Notes under the pieces: generated by a model
Database searches by the model: none
What the model saw: the letters and a program-made list of their open reading frames with translations, nothing else
Told to the model about the DNA's origin: nothing
Part shown: positions 1-11,734 of the stretch, piece after piece
Position numbering within the stretch: position 1 is the stretch's first letter
Layout: each line of letters opens with the position of its first letter
Source of the DNA: Entomortierella parvispora
Taxonomy: Eukaryota; Mortierellomycota; Mortierellomycetes; Mortierellales; Mortierellaceae
Assembly: GCA_963573315.1 (NCBI GenBank)
Contig: OY752147.1
Span: 2,356,001 to 2,420,000 of the forward strand
DNA length: 64,000 nucleotides
Reading direction: 5' to 3'
Program-made: the position numbers and the translations under genes

Positions 1-896
1 AAGAGAGGAGACCGAAAAATCTTTGTCCAACTCCTCCACCATCCTCCTCGAGATACGCGGAATCAGTCACTATGTCCACGACTTACGAACTCAGAATCTC
101 GAAAGAGCTCATGGACTCGACATCCTCGCAAAGAAGATAGACCGTCCTGGAAACCGGCAACCGTCCCGTCGAAACTCATAGCGATAATAGCTCGCCTCAA
201 GCACGAGTCCCCCATCGATAGCAACCCTAATTTATCCTGCTTTTATGACAACGATCAGAGTACGACACATTCGTCCCACTCAAATCGGCACCCTCGATAT
301 CTCCCCGTACCTCCGGATGACGAATTGCCTTTCCTGCAGCTCACCCGCAAGCTTTGCTGGTTACTTGGCGTTTGTGGACTTCTATATCCGGACGACATTC
401 GATGCATCAACGAGAAACAAACTACGTCCACTTCTTCCTTGGTCGCTCTCTTTATTCCACTCCACAAAGAGAAGCGTAGGGGTAGCAGAATCGAGGAAAC
501 AGTAACCATCATTGCCAACAACGATATATGTCTCTGCCCAGTCTCAACGCACAAACGGTATTTGACGTGTATTGCTGACCATCGAGGTCACAATCACCCC
601 TCTCATCCGCCTTGCAAGAAACAAAGGCCTCCCAATTGGCTCGGACACGATCTCAAAACCAAATGGACACCATTTCGATCAAAACCCCTGAGATCGAACG
701 CGCTTCACGCCGAGTCAAGCCCCGTGCCTTGGGCTCTACCGCCGCAGCCGAAGATGGCATTCACATCGATGATATCATCGCACTTGGCAATTGGTCTTTT
801 CCAGAAACGCTTCAACATTTTTACCGGATCGCCAGTCAGACCAAGATGAGCTTCACTGAGGCCATGCTCGGTAAAACCTCTGGAGTCATATCATAG
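1..896 (+). pseudogene. Decayed tyrosine recombinase of a DIRS/Crypton-like element (3' part)
   Basis: Recombinase-like protein sequence is spread over several reading frames. Frame 1 (about 310-570) carries LTRKLCWLLGVCGLLYPDDI followed by KEKRRGSRIEETVTI and CLCPVSTHKRYLTCIAD. Frame 2 (about 584-690) continues with ITPLIRLARNKGLPIGSDTI, then a stop. Frame 3 (about 640-895) holds the C-terminal part, with ALGSTAAAEDGIHIDDIIAL, GNWSF and HFYRIASQTKMSFTEAMLG. This order and spacing resemble the C-terminal half of the tyrosine recombinases in DIRS/Crypton-type elements, with the expected Tyr in the HFYR context. The frame changes (at least two) mean no intact protein can be made, so I call it a pseudogene. 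The sequence is open at base 1, so the element probably extends to the left of the window. Reverse transcriptase or other element genes are not visible here. The family call is moderately secure and the exact class is not resolved. Confidence 0.6.
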
Positions 897-950
897 ACCG
901 ACTCCCTCTGATAATATACTTTCTTCGATTTATTTTGCTGTTCTATAAAC

Positions 951-3900
951 TCAACCAAACTCTAGCCAGTTTTCATCTTCGCTGTGCATGGGTTCTTGGG
1001 GCATTAACTTTGTAGCCGTCCCAAAGATCGCATCATAGTCCTGGCTGCCTGTATTTTTCAGAGCCGAAGCTGCCAGTGTGAAAGGAATGATGTCGTTGTC
1101 GTTGTCGTCGCCTCCATCGTTGTCGTCACTGCTATCGATGAGAATCACTTCCTTTTCCCTTTCCAGGCGGTCACTGTTGCCACTGCCGCCGCCACCACCT
1201 CCGCGGACACTACGCCCAGTGATAGAGATATTGCTAGTCTCTGCACGTTTCGGCAAGAGACCAATTGGGAAATGGGGCAATTGACCTGAGGTCTCTAGAC
1301 GTGGGTCCGTAGATGCGGTCCGCTCCAGCCGTGTCCGTGATGACCGTGACTTCCAGAGGGGTTTCCGTGGAGGCGAGCAAGCCAGATAGGTGAAAATATT
1401 TCCGGGAGACGACAAAACAGTGGATGGGGGGAATGCTGTCCCTTGCAGTCGTTCTTGGTTTTGGTGCAGTGGTATGTCGGAACTTGAGAGTTGTATAGGT
1501 CCCTTCTTGGTGGGCGGATCAAATTGTGGTTGCACAATGGGTTTGGTGGGGTGACTGGACACAAATGTCCTCAATTTGGAAGGACTTCCTCCTAATGCGA
1601 TCCCTCCGGCTGAGATTGACTTATGGAAATTGTTCGTTTCATCAGGACAATGGCCACCAGAAGTGAAGATATGAGAGTCCAGATTTGCGCCTGAGCTCAG
1701 GCATTCCTTTGGTGGCGAATCCGGGATCGGTAATGAGGATGATTCCAGCGATGAAAAAAAGCTACCTTCGTCACTCGAAAGGACAATGACTGTAACAGCG
1801 GGCTTCGACCCCTTTTGGGCATGTTGTCGCGGTAGCGCTGTCGCCATAGATGGAGAGGAAGGCGGCCGCACGTCATTCTCCTCTTCTCTTTGAATTACGA
1901 GAGGATCAGAGGGCGCAATGGAGGGTTCTTGCTTTGAAAAAGACACCAATTCACCCTCGAAGGAACCGGGCAAGGATCGTAAAGTCGAGACCGCCTGAGA
2001 AAAACTGTCAAGGGTCTGCAAAAGTGGGCTTGTGTCTGACCAGGAGCTGAAAACTGGATCTGGACTTGAGCTCAAGTATGCCTTGCTGAGTGAGGATGGC
2101 GAAGTGAGTTGTTTGACGGGATTTCTGGATGCTGGAACCGATGCTAACGCTGGCGACACTGTTGTTCCAAGGCGATTAGGTCCTAGCTCTGGTTCAATCT
2201 CTTGTAGCGATACATCGAGTTCCAATTCCAGTGTGCTCTGTTCAAGCACCGGGTCCACTGTGACAGTCGCCGATAATACGTTTCCTAGATCTTCCCTTTC
2301 TTGTAATTCTGAGATGAGGTCCGAGGCACCCACATGACGACTATTTTCCACTGAACTCTCAAGATGCTCAGGTGGACTTCCCCCGGTCTGTAATCCAACG
2401 CTGCTTTGGGGATCCGTTTCATCGCCTTGAGTGGTATCTTCCTGGGTCGTACTCTTTCCACGCTCCTCTGTTTGCAACCACCACTTCCGCTTTCGCTCCA
2501 TCTCCTCCAAATCAAAAGTCAAAGGACCTTCGTCCATGGAAGAGTCTTCATCTTTGCCATCGGGATCATCTGCCGACTGAGAGTGGTGGTGACCTCCTTC
2601 TTCTTCCAGGCTTGACGTGTTCCGTAATTGTCGTTTGAGTTTTTTCATCTTGTGTCGCAAATGCTTGGATCTTGGCGAAAGGATCGGGCTTGGGTTTAAC
2701 TTTCGTGTAGTATTGTTCTTTGATCCCGGTGTCGTAGCCGTAGTAGGTGCCGCATCTTGTTGTGGCTGAATACCCAAGACTTCGTCATTCATGTCCAGCA
2801 AGTTGTATCCTTTGGCCTGATGAAAACTCTGAAAATCCGTCGTGATGCCATCATTCAGTTGAGGTTTACGATACTCTTCATATTGTTCTCTTCCTGTAAA
2901 GACGGGGCCATGATCAGGAGGCATGTGCTTGGCCAACAGTTCGACAACTTCTTGATTTGATCGGAAATAAGTCTTTGATATTGGATCTCGATGAAGAACA
3001 CAGGGGTACAACATCCTTGGCCTGGCTAGCTTGACCAGTTGCTCCAGTTCGGAAAGCGATGCATGACAGGCAAAATTAATGTACTGGATAAAGACAAGAG
3101 ATACACCAGTTAACATCAGAAAGGATCAACAAAAAAAACCAAAGAAAGAAAGGGAAAGCTCTTACGTAGCACAGGTCATCCCGTTTGGCAATTGATGGAG
3201 GCAATCTTTCCTTGATAGTATATGCATTTCCCCGCATGACTGTATGACCTTTTGCAAAGACATTGTCTTGTTGGCGTTCCTTTTGCAGCTTTTCCGAGAA
3301 CCAGGAAACATTTGGCTGGATCCGGATGAGCTCTCTAGCTGCGGTGTGGGCACTCCCTCCGGCGCCTCCATACCCGCAGGTTGATCCAAGTCGACAAGAA
3401 TGGAAGCGAGCGTAGGCTCCCTCCAAGGTCAAATGGGGTAAAATCCTGGGGTGGATCATGTCGTCGATGGAAGAATAGAGCTCATACAGATAAGGCGACA
3501 CATGAATCTTGGTTTTGAAGGCCTTTGACAATCCGATCCAGATTTCCTCGTATCCAAATGTCCACGCATCAATGTAATAATGTGCTAGTCGTGGTCTGTG
3601 TGTAATAAAGGTGATCAGGTCCGAGACAACCAAATCCTAAGTAGACACTCATAATTAGTTTCTGGACTATTATCAGATACGAACACGACGACCGTCAATT
3701 CAACAAATGCCAGTCCATCCTACTTACCCTGCTCGGAAAGTTGTAAAGTCCAGGATGACAACAGGTCGTGTCCAAGTACAGTCGGTCAATTCTTGGGGCC
3801 GAAGCAGAAAATATGGACATTGTCCCCAGACCCATGAGATCAACAGTCTCATTTCGGGCATCGCCCGTATAAAGGATGCACGATCGGTCGTCCTGGAGGA

Positions 3901-4440
3901 GAAACCTAATGCCATTGACATGCAATCAAGAAAAGTAAACAACTTTGATTCAAAGTGTGTGCGTCGTTGGCTCATCCGAGTTCTTACATAACGGCTCCAG
4001 GGCAATGATGGGCTGGAATAAGACTGCAGCGCGCCCTTCTACCATTCCCGAGTTCGAGGTAGTGAGCTGTGTCTGTCGTCAGTGGTTTCTGTTGAGACAT
4101 GCAGAGGAGAATCGTCAGTATCTTTGAGTTTTAGGAAGGAAATAACAGTATTTGAAATTTCAATTACCAGGAACGGAGCCAAGTGCGCGTACCTGCGCTG
4201 CATGACCTTGGTCCGCCCACTCTCAAATGCCTCCTGGCTGGAGCGAGAGGCAAGCAAGGGCAGCCAGGTGGCAGTGATGGCAGAGCAGAAGATGGGCGCA
4301 TCCCAGGATTTGCTGGCGAGTCCTGCTAGGTGGTCCGAGTGGACGTGAGAGAGCAAATAGGTGGAGACCCCGGCACGGATCCGAAAGTTGTCGATGGCGA
4401 CCGAGGGAAACTCGCGGATCAGGCCGTCAAAGGTGGACAT
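951..4440 (-). CDS. DCLRE1C: Artemis/SNM1-type metallo-beta-lactamase + beta-CASP DNA repair nuclease
   Basis: Five exons on the minus strand: 4440-4168, 4088-3988, 3905-3728, 3636-3166 and 3083-951. All junctions are GT..AG and keep frame, giving 1051 aa. The start MSTFDGLIREFPSVAID resembles that of animal Artemis. The metal site is LSHVHSDHLAGL (HxHxDH). It is followed by LIPAHHCPGAVMFLL, ILYTGDAR and YLDTTCCHP, the usual order for this nuclease fold. The beta-CASP part continues through exon 4 to ACHASLSELEQLVKLARPR at the start of exon 5. The roughly 640-residue C-terminal region is Ser/Pro/acidic and looks disordered. It contains two SUMO-interaction-like hydrophobic/acidic motifs (VIVLSSDE, VILIDSSDD). 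Family members open hairpins or process ends in non-homologous end joining (Artemis) or cross-link repair (Pso2/SNM1). The N-terminus favours Artemis over Pso2. It would act in the nucleus. The gene shares a 1.2-kb upstream region with the divergent kinase gene. Confidence 0.88.
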
Positions 4441-5054
4441 TTAAGACGACATTGACTTTTTGCGGGATGGACGCAAGGAGAGAGATGGATGGTTGGATGG
4501 ATGGAAAAGAGATCCAGTGCACAGGGGAAAGAGATTCTACCCTCGCTACAATCAAAAAAGAATAAACCTCCCAGAATGCAACTTTTCTTCTCGCATTATT
4601 GCACTTGAAAGCATTTAGCCGCGATCGGGCTACAAATCGGGCTACCAGGCCTGGCTGCTCTTTTCGTGTTGATCATTTCTTCACAACGTCCTTCTCTCAC
4701 TCTCCCTCTCTCTATCTTTATAACAACAAGAATAGACGGCTGCTACGCTAGGCAAAGGAAGAGATCAGGAACAAAGGAGCACGTCGATTGCAATCGTTCT
4801 TCATGTATTGCGTTCTCATAACTGACCGTGTTGACTGCGCTAGACGCTCCCATTTTTTTACATAATATGTTTTGGACTGCAGAACCAAAAAAGAAGAACG
4901 AGACAAGAGAAACGAGAACAGGGGTGGGGCGAGCAAGAGAGCACTTTAGGAGACAATTGAAGACAGGGGAGAGAAGAGAGCAGAGCTCGCGTGCTGACAT
5001 GATCAGGCAACCCACCCTGTCAGCAATTGGGCGCACCAGAAGACCGGGCCACAG

Positions 5055-5088
<34 letters not shown>

Positions 5089-5610
5089 CAGGGCAACACC
5101 TAGCGTTGGACCCAACGGTCAATGGTCGGGAAGACCGATCGCATGCAGGAGGAAGGATTGCGCATTGGTCGCTCCCCCGTGGTCGCTACGCTGTGCTCGT
5201 GGGTGCGAAAGGAAGCCAAGAATGAAATTTCATTTCAAACGAAGGAACGTAGGACAAACCGAGAAGGGGAAGGTGAAGAGGGCGAAGGAAGGGGGATTGA
5301 AGTGTCCCTGAAATTGGGGGAAAAGAAGAACAAAGGAACAAACAGACCGGACCCAGAAGGCAGAAGGACCCTTTCCCTGGATCAAAAGACATCCGATCGC
5401 CTCTTTTTCCTCCGCAACGCTTCTCTGCTTCCCCTTCCTCTCCTCCGCTCCATATCTTCTCCTCCTCCCTCCCTTCCCCCCTCCCCCCACTTCCTTCACG
5501 GGCTTTCTTCACTCCCCTCGCCTAACGATTCGCATTCTCCTCTTTCGCATTGCCACCCCTTCTTTTTCATTGACTTCATTCCTTCATTCATCCACACACA
5601 CCTGCCCCTC
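4441..5610. other. Divergent intergenic region between Artemis-like and STK32-like genes
   Basis: These 1170 bp hold the promoters of both flanking genes. It contains an (AC)n tract at 5055-5082. A long C/T-rich stretch on the plus strand (about 5400-5560) lies just before the kinase start and probably marks its transcription start and leader. No conserved protein or RNA gene was recognised. The open frames here are low-complexity. Confidence 0.6.
5055..5082. repeat. (AC)n microsatellite
   Basis: Fourteen uninterrupted AC dinucleotides in the shared upstream region, followed by GCACACC. Confidence 0.95.
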
Positions 5611-8600
5611 ATGGGAAACGGCACCAGCAGAGATCAGCAAGACATCTTTGACAATGAAGGCAAGCGCCGGCATTCGACTCTCATTTGCAAGAAGGGATGC
5701 CAAGCGGTCGAATTCCCTTTGCTAATCTCATTGCTCCATCTGTTCTTTCAGTCAACCTCTTTCAGTTCAAGCTGCTCAGAGTTATTGGGCGAGGATCCTT
5801 TGGAAAGGTAACGAATTCACTGCCTAGAGACAGGCACATCGACCCTCCTCTTCCACAGCAGAGTGTAGAGCACGTTGCGTGTGCGAGACAAGGAAGGAAA
5901 GCGAGAGAAAAAGAGAGAGAGAGAGAGATGGAGAATGTAGCGTCCACTCCACACTCTTGTCCTTGCTTTGCTTCCCTCTCCTCTCGTTCTCCGCACATCC
6001 CTCCTTTTGCAGTAGTCTATCGGAGAGTCCAGCAGGCGAGCAGGTGCAGCACGTTCCTGACATTGCGCATACAACAGACAATGTACTCTTGTCGGATGTT
6101 GTGTGTTCTATTTTCCTTCTGCGCTCAGAAGCATGCAGTCAACTCTATTTCCCCTCCAGGGACATTTCGGCGAAAAAGTCGCCCCTCTCTCGTAGGACCG
6201 GATTGGTGGAGGCGTGGTTACTGTGCCTGTCTTCATTCGCGTAGTCCACTCTCCCCTTTGGTCCGATCGCTTCTCTTCAATTGCACATTCCTCCTGGCAG
6301 GTGCCCTTTTTTTCCCCTTGACAACTCAAACATGCATTGCCTTCATCATTGGGTTCTGGCCCTACAATCTATTTCCTTCTTCAGAGGAATTACACTTTGA
6401 CCTGGGGCTGCTGGTCTACCCTTTATTCTTCCCCTTGTCGTACCAATGAAGCTTCAACCCAAACTCGTGCTATGTGAGCCATGGATCGCCCCAATATCCA
6501 GAAACTAACTTTTGTGCCCTCTCGTGCTTCTGCTCTCACTATCGTCAGGTCCGGATGGTAGAAAGACGAGAGACTGCCAAAGTCTACGCACTCAAGTACA
6601 TTTCTAAAGCACAAGTCATCAAGATGGATGCCGTTCGGAACGTGCTGCGGGAACGTCAAATTCTAGAGACTCTCGACCACGCCTTTGTTGTCAACATGCG
6701 CTTTGCCTTCCAAGACGACGAATATATGTACATGTGCATGGACCTCATGTAAGGCTATCATCACGCTTCACATGCTCTCAGCAGTTTGGAGTGAAAACAC
6801 GATAACAACAAAGCAAATCAAAGCTGACCTTTCTCAATCATGGGGACGTTCTATAGGATGGGAGGCGATCTGCGATTTCACTTGAACAGAAAGCAATTTG
6901 GCGAAGACGTGGTCCGGTTCTGGATTGCAGAGATGGCCTTTGCCATCACTCACCTCCATTCCTTGGGTATCGTTCATCGCGATATCAAACCCGACAATGT
7001 GCTCTTGGACGAGAACGGACACGCCCACTTGACAGATTTCAACATTGGATGCAAACTGACGCCAGAAAAGCCGTTTTTGACCTCTCAGTCGGGCACTGTT
7101 GCGTACATGGCCCCGGAAGTGTTCAACAGTACGGGCTATGGCACTAGTGTGGATTGGTGGGCCTTGGGCGTCGTTTTTTACGAGTGTATATACAACAGGC
7201 GGCCGTTTCAGACCGAGACTATCGCAGACCTCAAAAAGGCCATTGCGAACCAACCAATAGAGTTCCCGGAGAAGGAAGGTGTCTCCAGGGAATGCATCTC
7301 CGCCATGAGAGGGGTGAGTTGGGACCTGCATGCTCTTAAACAACTCTGTTTCTGGTGCCCTGAATTGTTTTACTGACAATTTCCCCAATTTTTTTTTTGA
7401 TAAATTGTTATCATAGTTTTTGACAAGAGAGCCTAAGGATCGGCTGGGCATCAAGGGAGGGATGGATGGAGTTCGCCAACACCCATTTTTTCAAGCAGGG
7501 GCATACCAGACCAACCCAGAGAACTGGTGGTACATGCTCGAGACAAAGCAACTCACTCCAAAGTTCCGCCCTTCCTCAGATACTGCCAATTTCGACGCCA
7601 CGTATGACCTCGAAGAGCTGTTGCTGGACGACGAGCCTTTGACATACCGGTCGACCCGTAAGCGCGCACAGAGATTACAAAAAGAAAAGGACAAGGCGAT
7701 CAAGGAGGAAAACGCGAGACTCAAGGCAGAACATGAGGCTGCGACCGCTGCTGCCAGCTATGCCCTCTCTGCTATGGCGCTCACGGACGAGAGTCGAGGT
7801 GGCAACTCATATAACAACAGCAATGGCAGCAGCCACTATAATACGCCACCCAACTCCAACGAGAGATCAGGAAACCTGTCCAAAAAGAAGTCAAAGTCGT
7901 ATCTTGGCAACAGGGAACTGGACAGCGATAACAGCAATCCAAGCAGCAACAACAGTAGCTATGTTCACCTCTCACAGCCCCAGTCTGCGACACATTCGTA
8001 TCAACAACACTATCAACAACAGGAATCGGGGCGCGGAACGTCTATACCACCAGCAGTGCCACTGTCGTTCCCCATGCCGCCACCCCCATCTGCCTCACGA
8101 CAAACGGGCCAGCCTGTTCGACAGCAAGGAATGTACGGTCGACAAGGCGGCACTGTTTCTTTACCTCCTCCACCAACCCAGACTCCTCCAAAGCTACCAG
8201 GACAGCACATAGCTGGGAGCTCCGGCAATGTTTCTATCTCATCTGCACTGGCAGGGGACACCACGAGTGGATACGGCCATTACTCCAGTAGTAGCAGCCA
8301 AGGAAGTGGAGTCACAGCTGTCTACCTCTCCAAGCCCGCAATGCCGACTGCCAATGGCGGATACCAGTCGGCCACCTACAGTGCTTCACCCCAGACTGGG
8401 GGTCGACAACCTAGAGCTCAAAAGGTAGCGACGTATTGCCAGGAAGAGGACCTTCAGAACATGAATTCGCAAGAGACTCAACACCAGCAATCGACGACCT
8501 CGACATCGTCGTCATCCTCTCTGTCGAACGGAGGAAGCTCATTGCCATATCCACTTCCAGGACGGAACCAGCTGCCCAGCTCACTCCTCAAACACCAAAT

Positions 8601-9117
8601 GCAACAACAGCAGCTACAACAACAACAGCAACAACAGCAACATCATCACCACCATTACCACCCCTACCAACAAAACCACCACCAGCAAAGCCACCAGAAC
8701 CAACAGCACCATCAACAACACCAACAACAGCAACATCAGCATCATCATCAACAACAGCATCATCATCAACAACAACAACAGCATCATAGCCAGCAGCAGC
8801 AGCAGCACCAATCACCTACACCACAGCACTCTCAGCAGCAGCAGCAGCAGCGCCAATTGCAGCCTCAACAGCCTCCAGTCCAAAGATTGCCGTCGCCTGG
8901 TCCAGTGGCTAGTCCAGGGTCCGCAGGTGCCGCAGTGGTGTCTTCAGCCAACATGAGCCGGAAAGAACGGTTTGCCTACCAGATGGCGTTGATCGACCGC
9001 GAGTTTACGACTTTTGATTACACAGTGTATGAAAACTACCACGGACTGATCGACCCATTGACCATGTCGGTGGGCGCACCTCCAGAGTGGGTCAAGAGTC
9101 GCGACGAAGATCAATAA
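5611..9117 (+). CDS. STK32: STK32/YANK-family serine/threonine kinase with N-myristoylation signal and Gln/His-rich tail
   Basis: Five exons: 5611-5659, 5752-5807, 6549-6748, 6857-7313 and 7417-9117, giving 820 aa. Intron 1 is GC-AG and intron 2 is 741 bp. The start MGNGTS is an N-myristoylation signal (Gly2, Ser6), as in animal STK32A, so membrane association is likely. Kinase motifs in order are IGRGSFGKV, YALKYISKAQV (Lys), HRDIKPDNVLL, DFNIG in place of DFG, APEVF, and DWWALGVVFYE. The DFN variant together with the GGDLRFHL segment is characteristic of the YANK subfamily of AGC kinases. The catalytic part ends with a KFRPSSDTANFDATYDLEE tail segment like that of STK32. From about residue 275 the protein is low complexity, with a Gln/His tract at about residues 649-739. 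A conserved-looking C-terminus (ERFAYQMALIDREFTTFDYT) follows. The substrate is unknown. The kinase family is secure; the function in fungi is not. Confidence 0.93.
5660..5751 (+). other. GC-AG intron (intron 1 of the STK32-like gene)
   Basis: The exon boundary GAAG|GCAAGC fits the non-canonical GC donor consensus and ends at TTTCAG. Only this junction joins MGNGTSRDQQDIFDNE in frame to VNLFQFKLLRVIGRGSFGK. No GT donor in the area gives that join. Confidence 0.75.
8599..8870 (+). repeat. CAA/CAG/CAT/CAC tract coding for poly-Gln/His
   Basis: A CAN-repeat block within the last kinase exon, encoding long mixed Gln and His runs interrupted by Pro, Asn, Tyr and Ser. It is likely length-variable between strains. 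It probably forms a flexible or prion-like tail rather than a folded domain. Confidence 0.9.
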
Positions 9118-9528
9118 TTAGGGCAGCTCTTGCCGTCTCCTCTTGTTCCTCCTCCTCTCCTTCTCATCCCTGGGCTTTTCTGTAGAGTTGACACCATTCC
9201 CTCTCTCAATAATAATAAACCCTCTTGTATAGTAGCAATAGCATCCCGCGGCCCTGCGTTTCGCCCTCCCCTTTGCAACCCTCCCTGGGAAAAACCGGCC
9301 AATGGTCTGCATGAGGCAGAGGAGCAGAGCAACGCAACAGGAGGGACCTTGGTTGCCCCTTTTGGTATTCTTGAAAATAAGGTCAGTGTGGGTTTACCCT
9401 TCTGGTTTTCATTCTTTCATTCTTTCATTCTTCATTCCCTTTGCCCATCTGTCCATTCATTCCACCCTCTCCCTCCCTTCCCCCCTCTCTCCCCACCCCT
9501 ATTCTCCCTTCCAGTCTCTGCTGTCGCC
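9118..9528 (+). other. Intergenic region between STK32-like and carboxypeptidase genes
   Basis: An AATAAA poly(A) signal for the kinase lies at 9214-9219. From about 9405 to 9528 the strand is almost pure T/C with repeated ATTCTTTC units, the likely promoter and leader of the downstream carboxypeptidase. No gene recognised. Confidence 0.6.
9214..9219 (+). terminator. AATAAA poly(A) signal of the STK32-like gene
   Basis: AATAAA about 95 bp after the stop codon, in an AATAATAATAAA context. Confidence 0.5.
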
Positions 9529-11734
9529 ATGAGACCGACTTTCTTGGGCTCCTTGTCCTTGTCCTGTGTTCTCGTCCTCGTCCTCGCGTCGTCCACCTCG
9601 GCGCTTGAGGTCGAGGCCGACGATCAGATACCCTTTGTGGAGCGCGTGGATCCAGCCTTGATTTCCAAACACTCTTCGACGCCAGACGGTTCGCCCTCAT
9701 GGTCTTTGCCGTGCTCGCTTCAAAAGGGCAAGAAGGGAACCAGCAACGATCGAGGCTTTCGGAGTTGTTACAGCAGTCAATTGCCGATTCGGGATGAACA
9801 TCGCGTGGGACCTCTGCCTTGGGAGGAAGGACAGGAGCCGATTGAGGAGAGCTATGCAGGTCATTTCCCTATCCGAACGTGGAAACAGAATGGCTACCAT
9901 GGCGAGACCAGCATGTACGTTTTTATCTAACGCAGAACAGAGAGTGACCGAGTGGAGGGTGCGGAATGCAGTTGGGCGTAAAACAGAAAAAAAAATAACG
10001 TTTATTATTTGCTGGTGCGGGGGTGGATGGACACCAAAAAGAGAAGGCTGACCAAAGCCATTGTTGTTTGCTACCATCCATTTAGGTACTACTGGTTCTT
10101 CCCTGCCATCAAGCCAAAGGTCAAGGATCCACCTCTGCTCATGTAAGGATCGACTTGCCTTTTTTTTTTTTTTTTTTTTTTTTTGGTCTTGAAACCCAGT
10201 CTCGGATGGTCCTGTGCTGGACATTGTTTTTTTGAATGTTTGTTTTGACCCCTCTTTTTTCCCTTCAATCTCTTTGGGTGAAAATAGTTGGTTGCAAGGA
10301 GGTCCAGGAAGTAGTTCCATGATTGGCCTTTTCTTTGAAAATGGACCCCTGCGTGTAACCGAGAACATGAAACTGGTTCGGCAGCCCATTCACTGGGCCG
10401 ACGAATACTCTGTGCTTTTCATTGACCAACCTGTCGGTACCGGCTACTCGTACGTGACCTGCCGTTCTGATGAGGACGACCAAGTCGTGACAGACAAGGC
10501 CATCCTTCACAAGATTCAAGACGCACTCCGGTCGGAATTACACCTGGATCAGGATAAAGAGGAGGACTTCTTTGCTTCCCAGATCAATCGAGACCTGCCC
10601 TTCAAGTCCGAGGCCGATCGCTTGCACAAGGAACAGATTCTGGATGGCAAGGATCCTCTGTTTCACAATGGCTATGTCAAGGACCAACGTGCGGTGGTTC
10701 AGGATCTCTTGGTGTTTTTGGATCAGTTTTATGAACGGTACCCAGAGCAGCAGTCCAGGGAGTTGTACTTGGCGGGAGAGAGCTATGCGGGCAAGTATGT
10801 CCCGGCTCTGGCCTATGGCATCATGGAATCCAACAAGGGACGAAGACATCAACATGGCAGTCAGGATCAGGACAACAAGGTCGTTGCTGTCCCAGAACAG
10901 TTTGTAATCCCGCTAAAGGGAATTGCACTCGGAAACAGTTTGACAGATCCAGTCTCGCAGGTGCAGATCCATGCCGATCACGCATTCTATCTGGGACTGG
11001 TGACAAAGAAGCAGGCAGATCGTATGCGGACACACCAAAGTTTGGCCGCGCAAGAGGCCGAGAAAGGAAGATTCGTTACCAGTAACGAACATCGCCTGGC
11101 GGTCTTTGAGACTTTTAAGAATGCAACCGGTGGATTGAACTGGTACGATATCCGGAAGGGATCGGTTGCAAACGACTGGAGCAGGATGGAAACCTTCTTG
11201 AACACCCCCGAAGTCAAAGACTCGCTGAACGTGTTTGGACCCCGGAAAGCATTTTTGGAGGCCCAAGGTCTCCCAGCCAAGGAAATTGAGCGGATCGAGC
11301 AGGGTAGAAACCAGACAAAGTATGACAAAGACCCAGTGGTCATCAAGACCATGGCAGGAGATATTATGAAGTCGGCGGCCTGGATGGTATCAGAGTTACT
11401 CCAGAACGACATTAAGGTCCTCGCTTTCCAGGGCGTGTTTGATTTCCGAGACGCAGTGGCAGGATCGCAGACTTGGATCGACGAGTTGGATTGGGCAAAA
11501 CAGGACGAGTTCTTGGAGACTGAACGCGAGCTGTGGATCCGCCAGGGTCAATTGGCTGGATTTATCACCCGAGTGCCGGGATTGGCCAAGGTTGTGGTCC
11601 TGGGTGCTGGACATTTGGCACCCATGGATCAACCGACGGCGAGCTTGGAATTGATCCGAGGATTGGTGCACGGATTCGAGGATATGGAGCTGGAGAAGCA
11701 AGGCGAACAAGAAAAGCCACAGCATGTTATTTAG
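9529..11734 (+). CDS. Secreted/vacuolar serine carboxypeptidase (peptidase family S10)
   Basis: Three exons: 9529-9914, 10086-10142 and 10288-11734, giving 629 aa. The chosen ATG starts a clear signal peptide (MRPTFLGSLSLSCVLVLVLA then Ser/Ala). S10 hallmarks are SYAGHFPIR, YYWFFPAIKP, LIWLQGGPGSSSMIGLFFE, ENGPLRV, and IDQPVGTGYSY. The nucleophile is Ser313 in GESYAGKY. The likely acid is Asp533 in FQGVFDFRD. The histidine is His590 in GAGHLAPMDQP. S10 enzymes remove C-terminal residues at acidic pH in the secretory pathway, vacuole or outside the cell. There is no C-terminal membrane segment as in Kex1, so a soluble CPY-like or vitellogenic carboxypeptidase-like enzyme is more likely. Intron 2 contains a T25 run. 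AATAAA follows at 11837. Confidence 0.93.
10160..10184 (+). repeat. T25 homopolymer inside carboxypeptidase intron 2
   Basis: Twenty-five consecutive T bases soon after the 5' splice site. Not coding. Confidence 0.9.

Noticed and set aside
4743-5512. Several open frames with Cys/Val or Arg/Gly runs between the Artemis-like and kinase genes
   Set aside because: They translate the AC and CT tracts of the shared promoter region.
6000-6540. Coding exon inside the 741-bp intron 2 of the kinase gene
   Set aside because: No kinase sequence is missing between IGRGSFGKV and RMVERRETAKVYALK, so no exon is needed; a rare alternative exon cannot be excluded.
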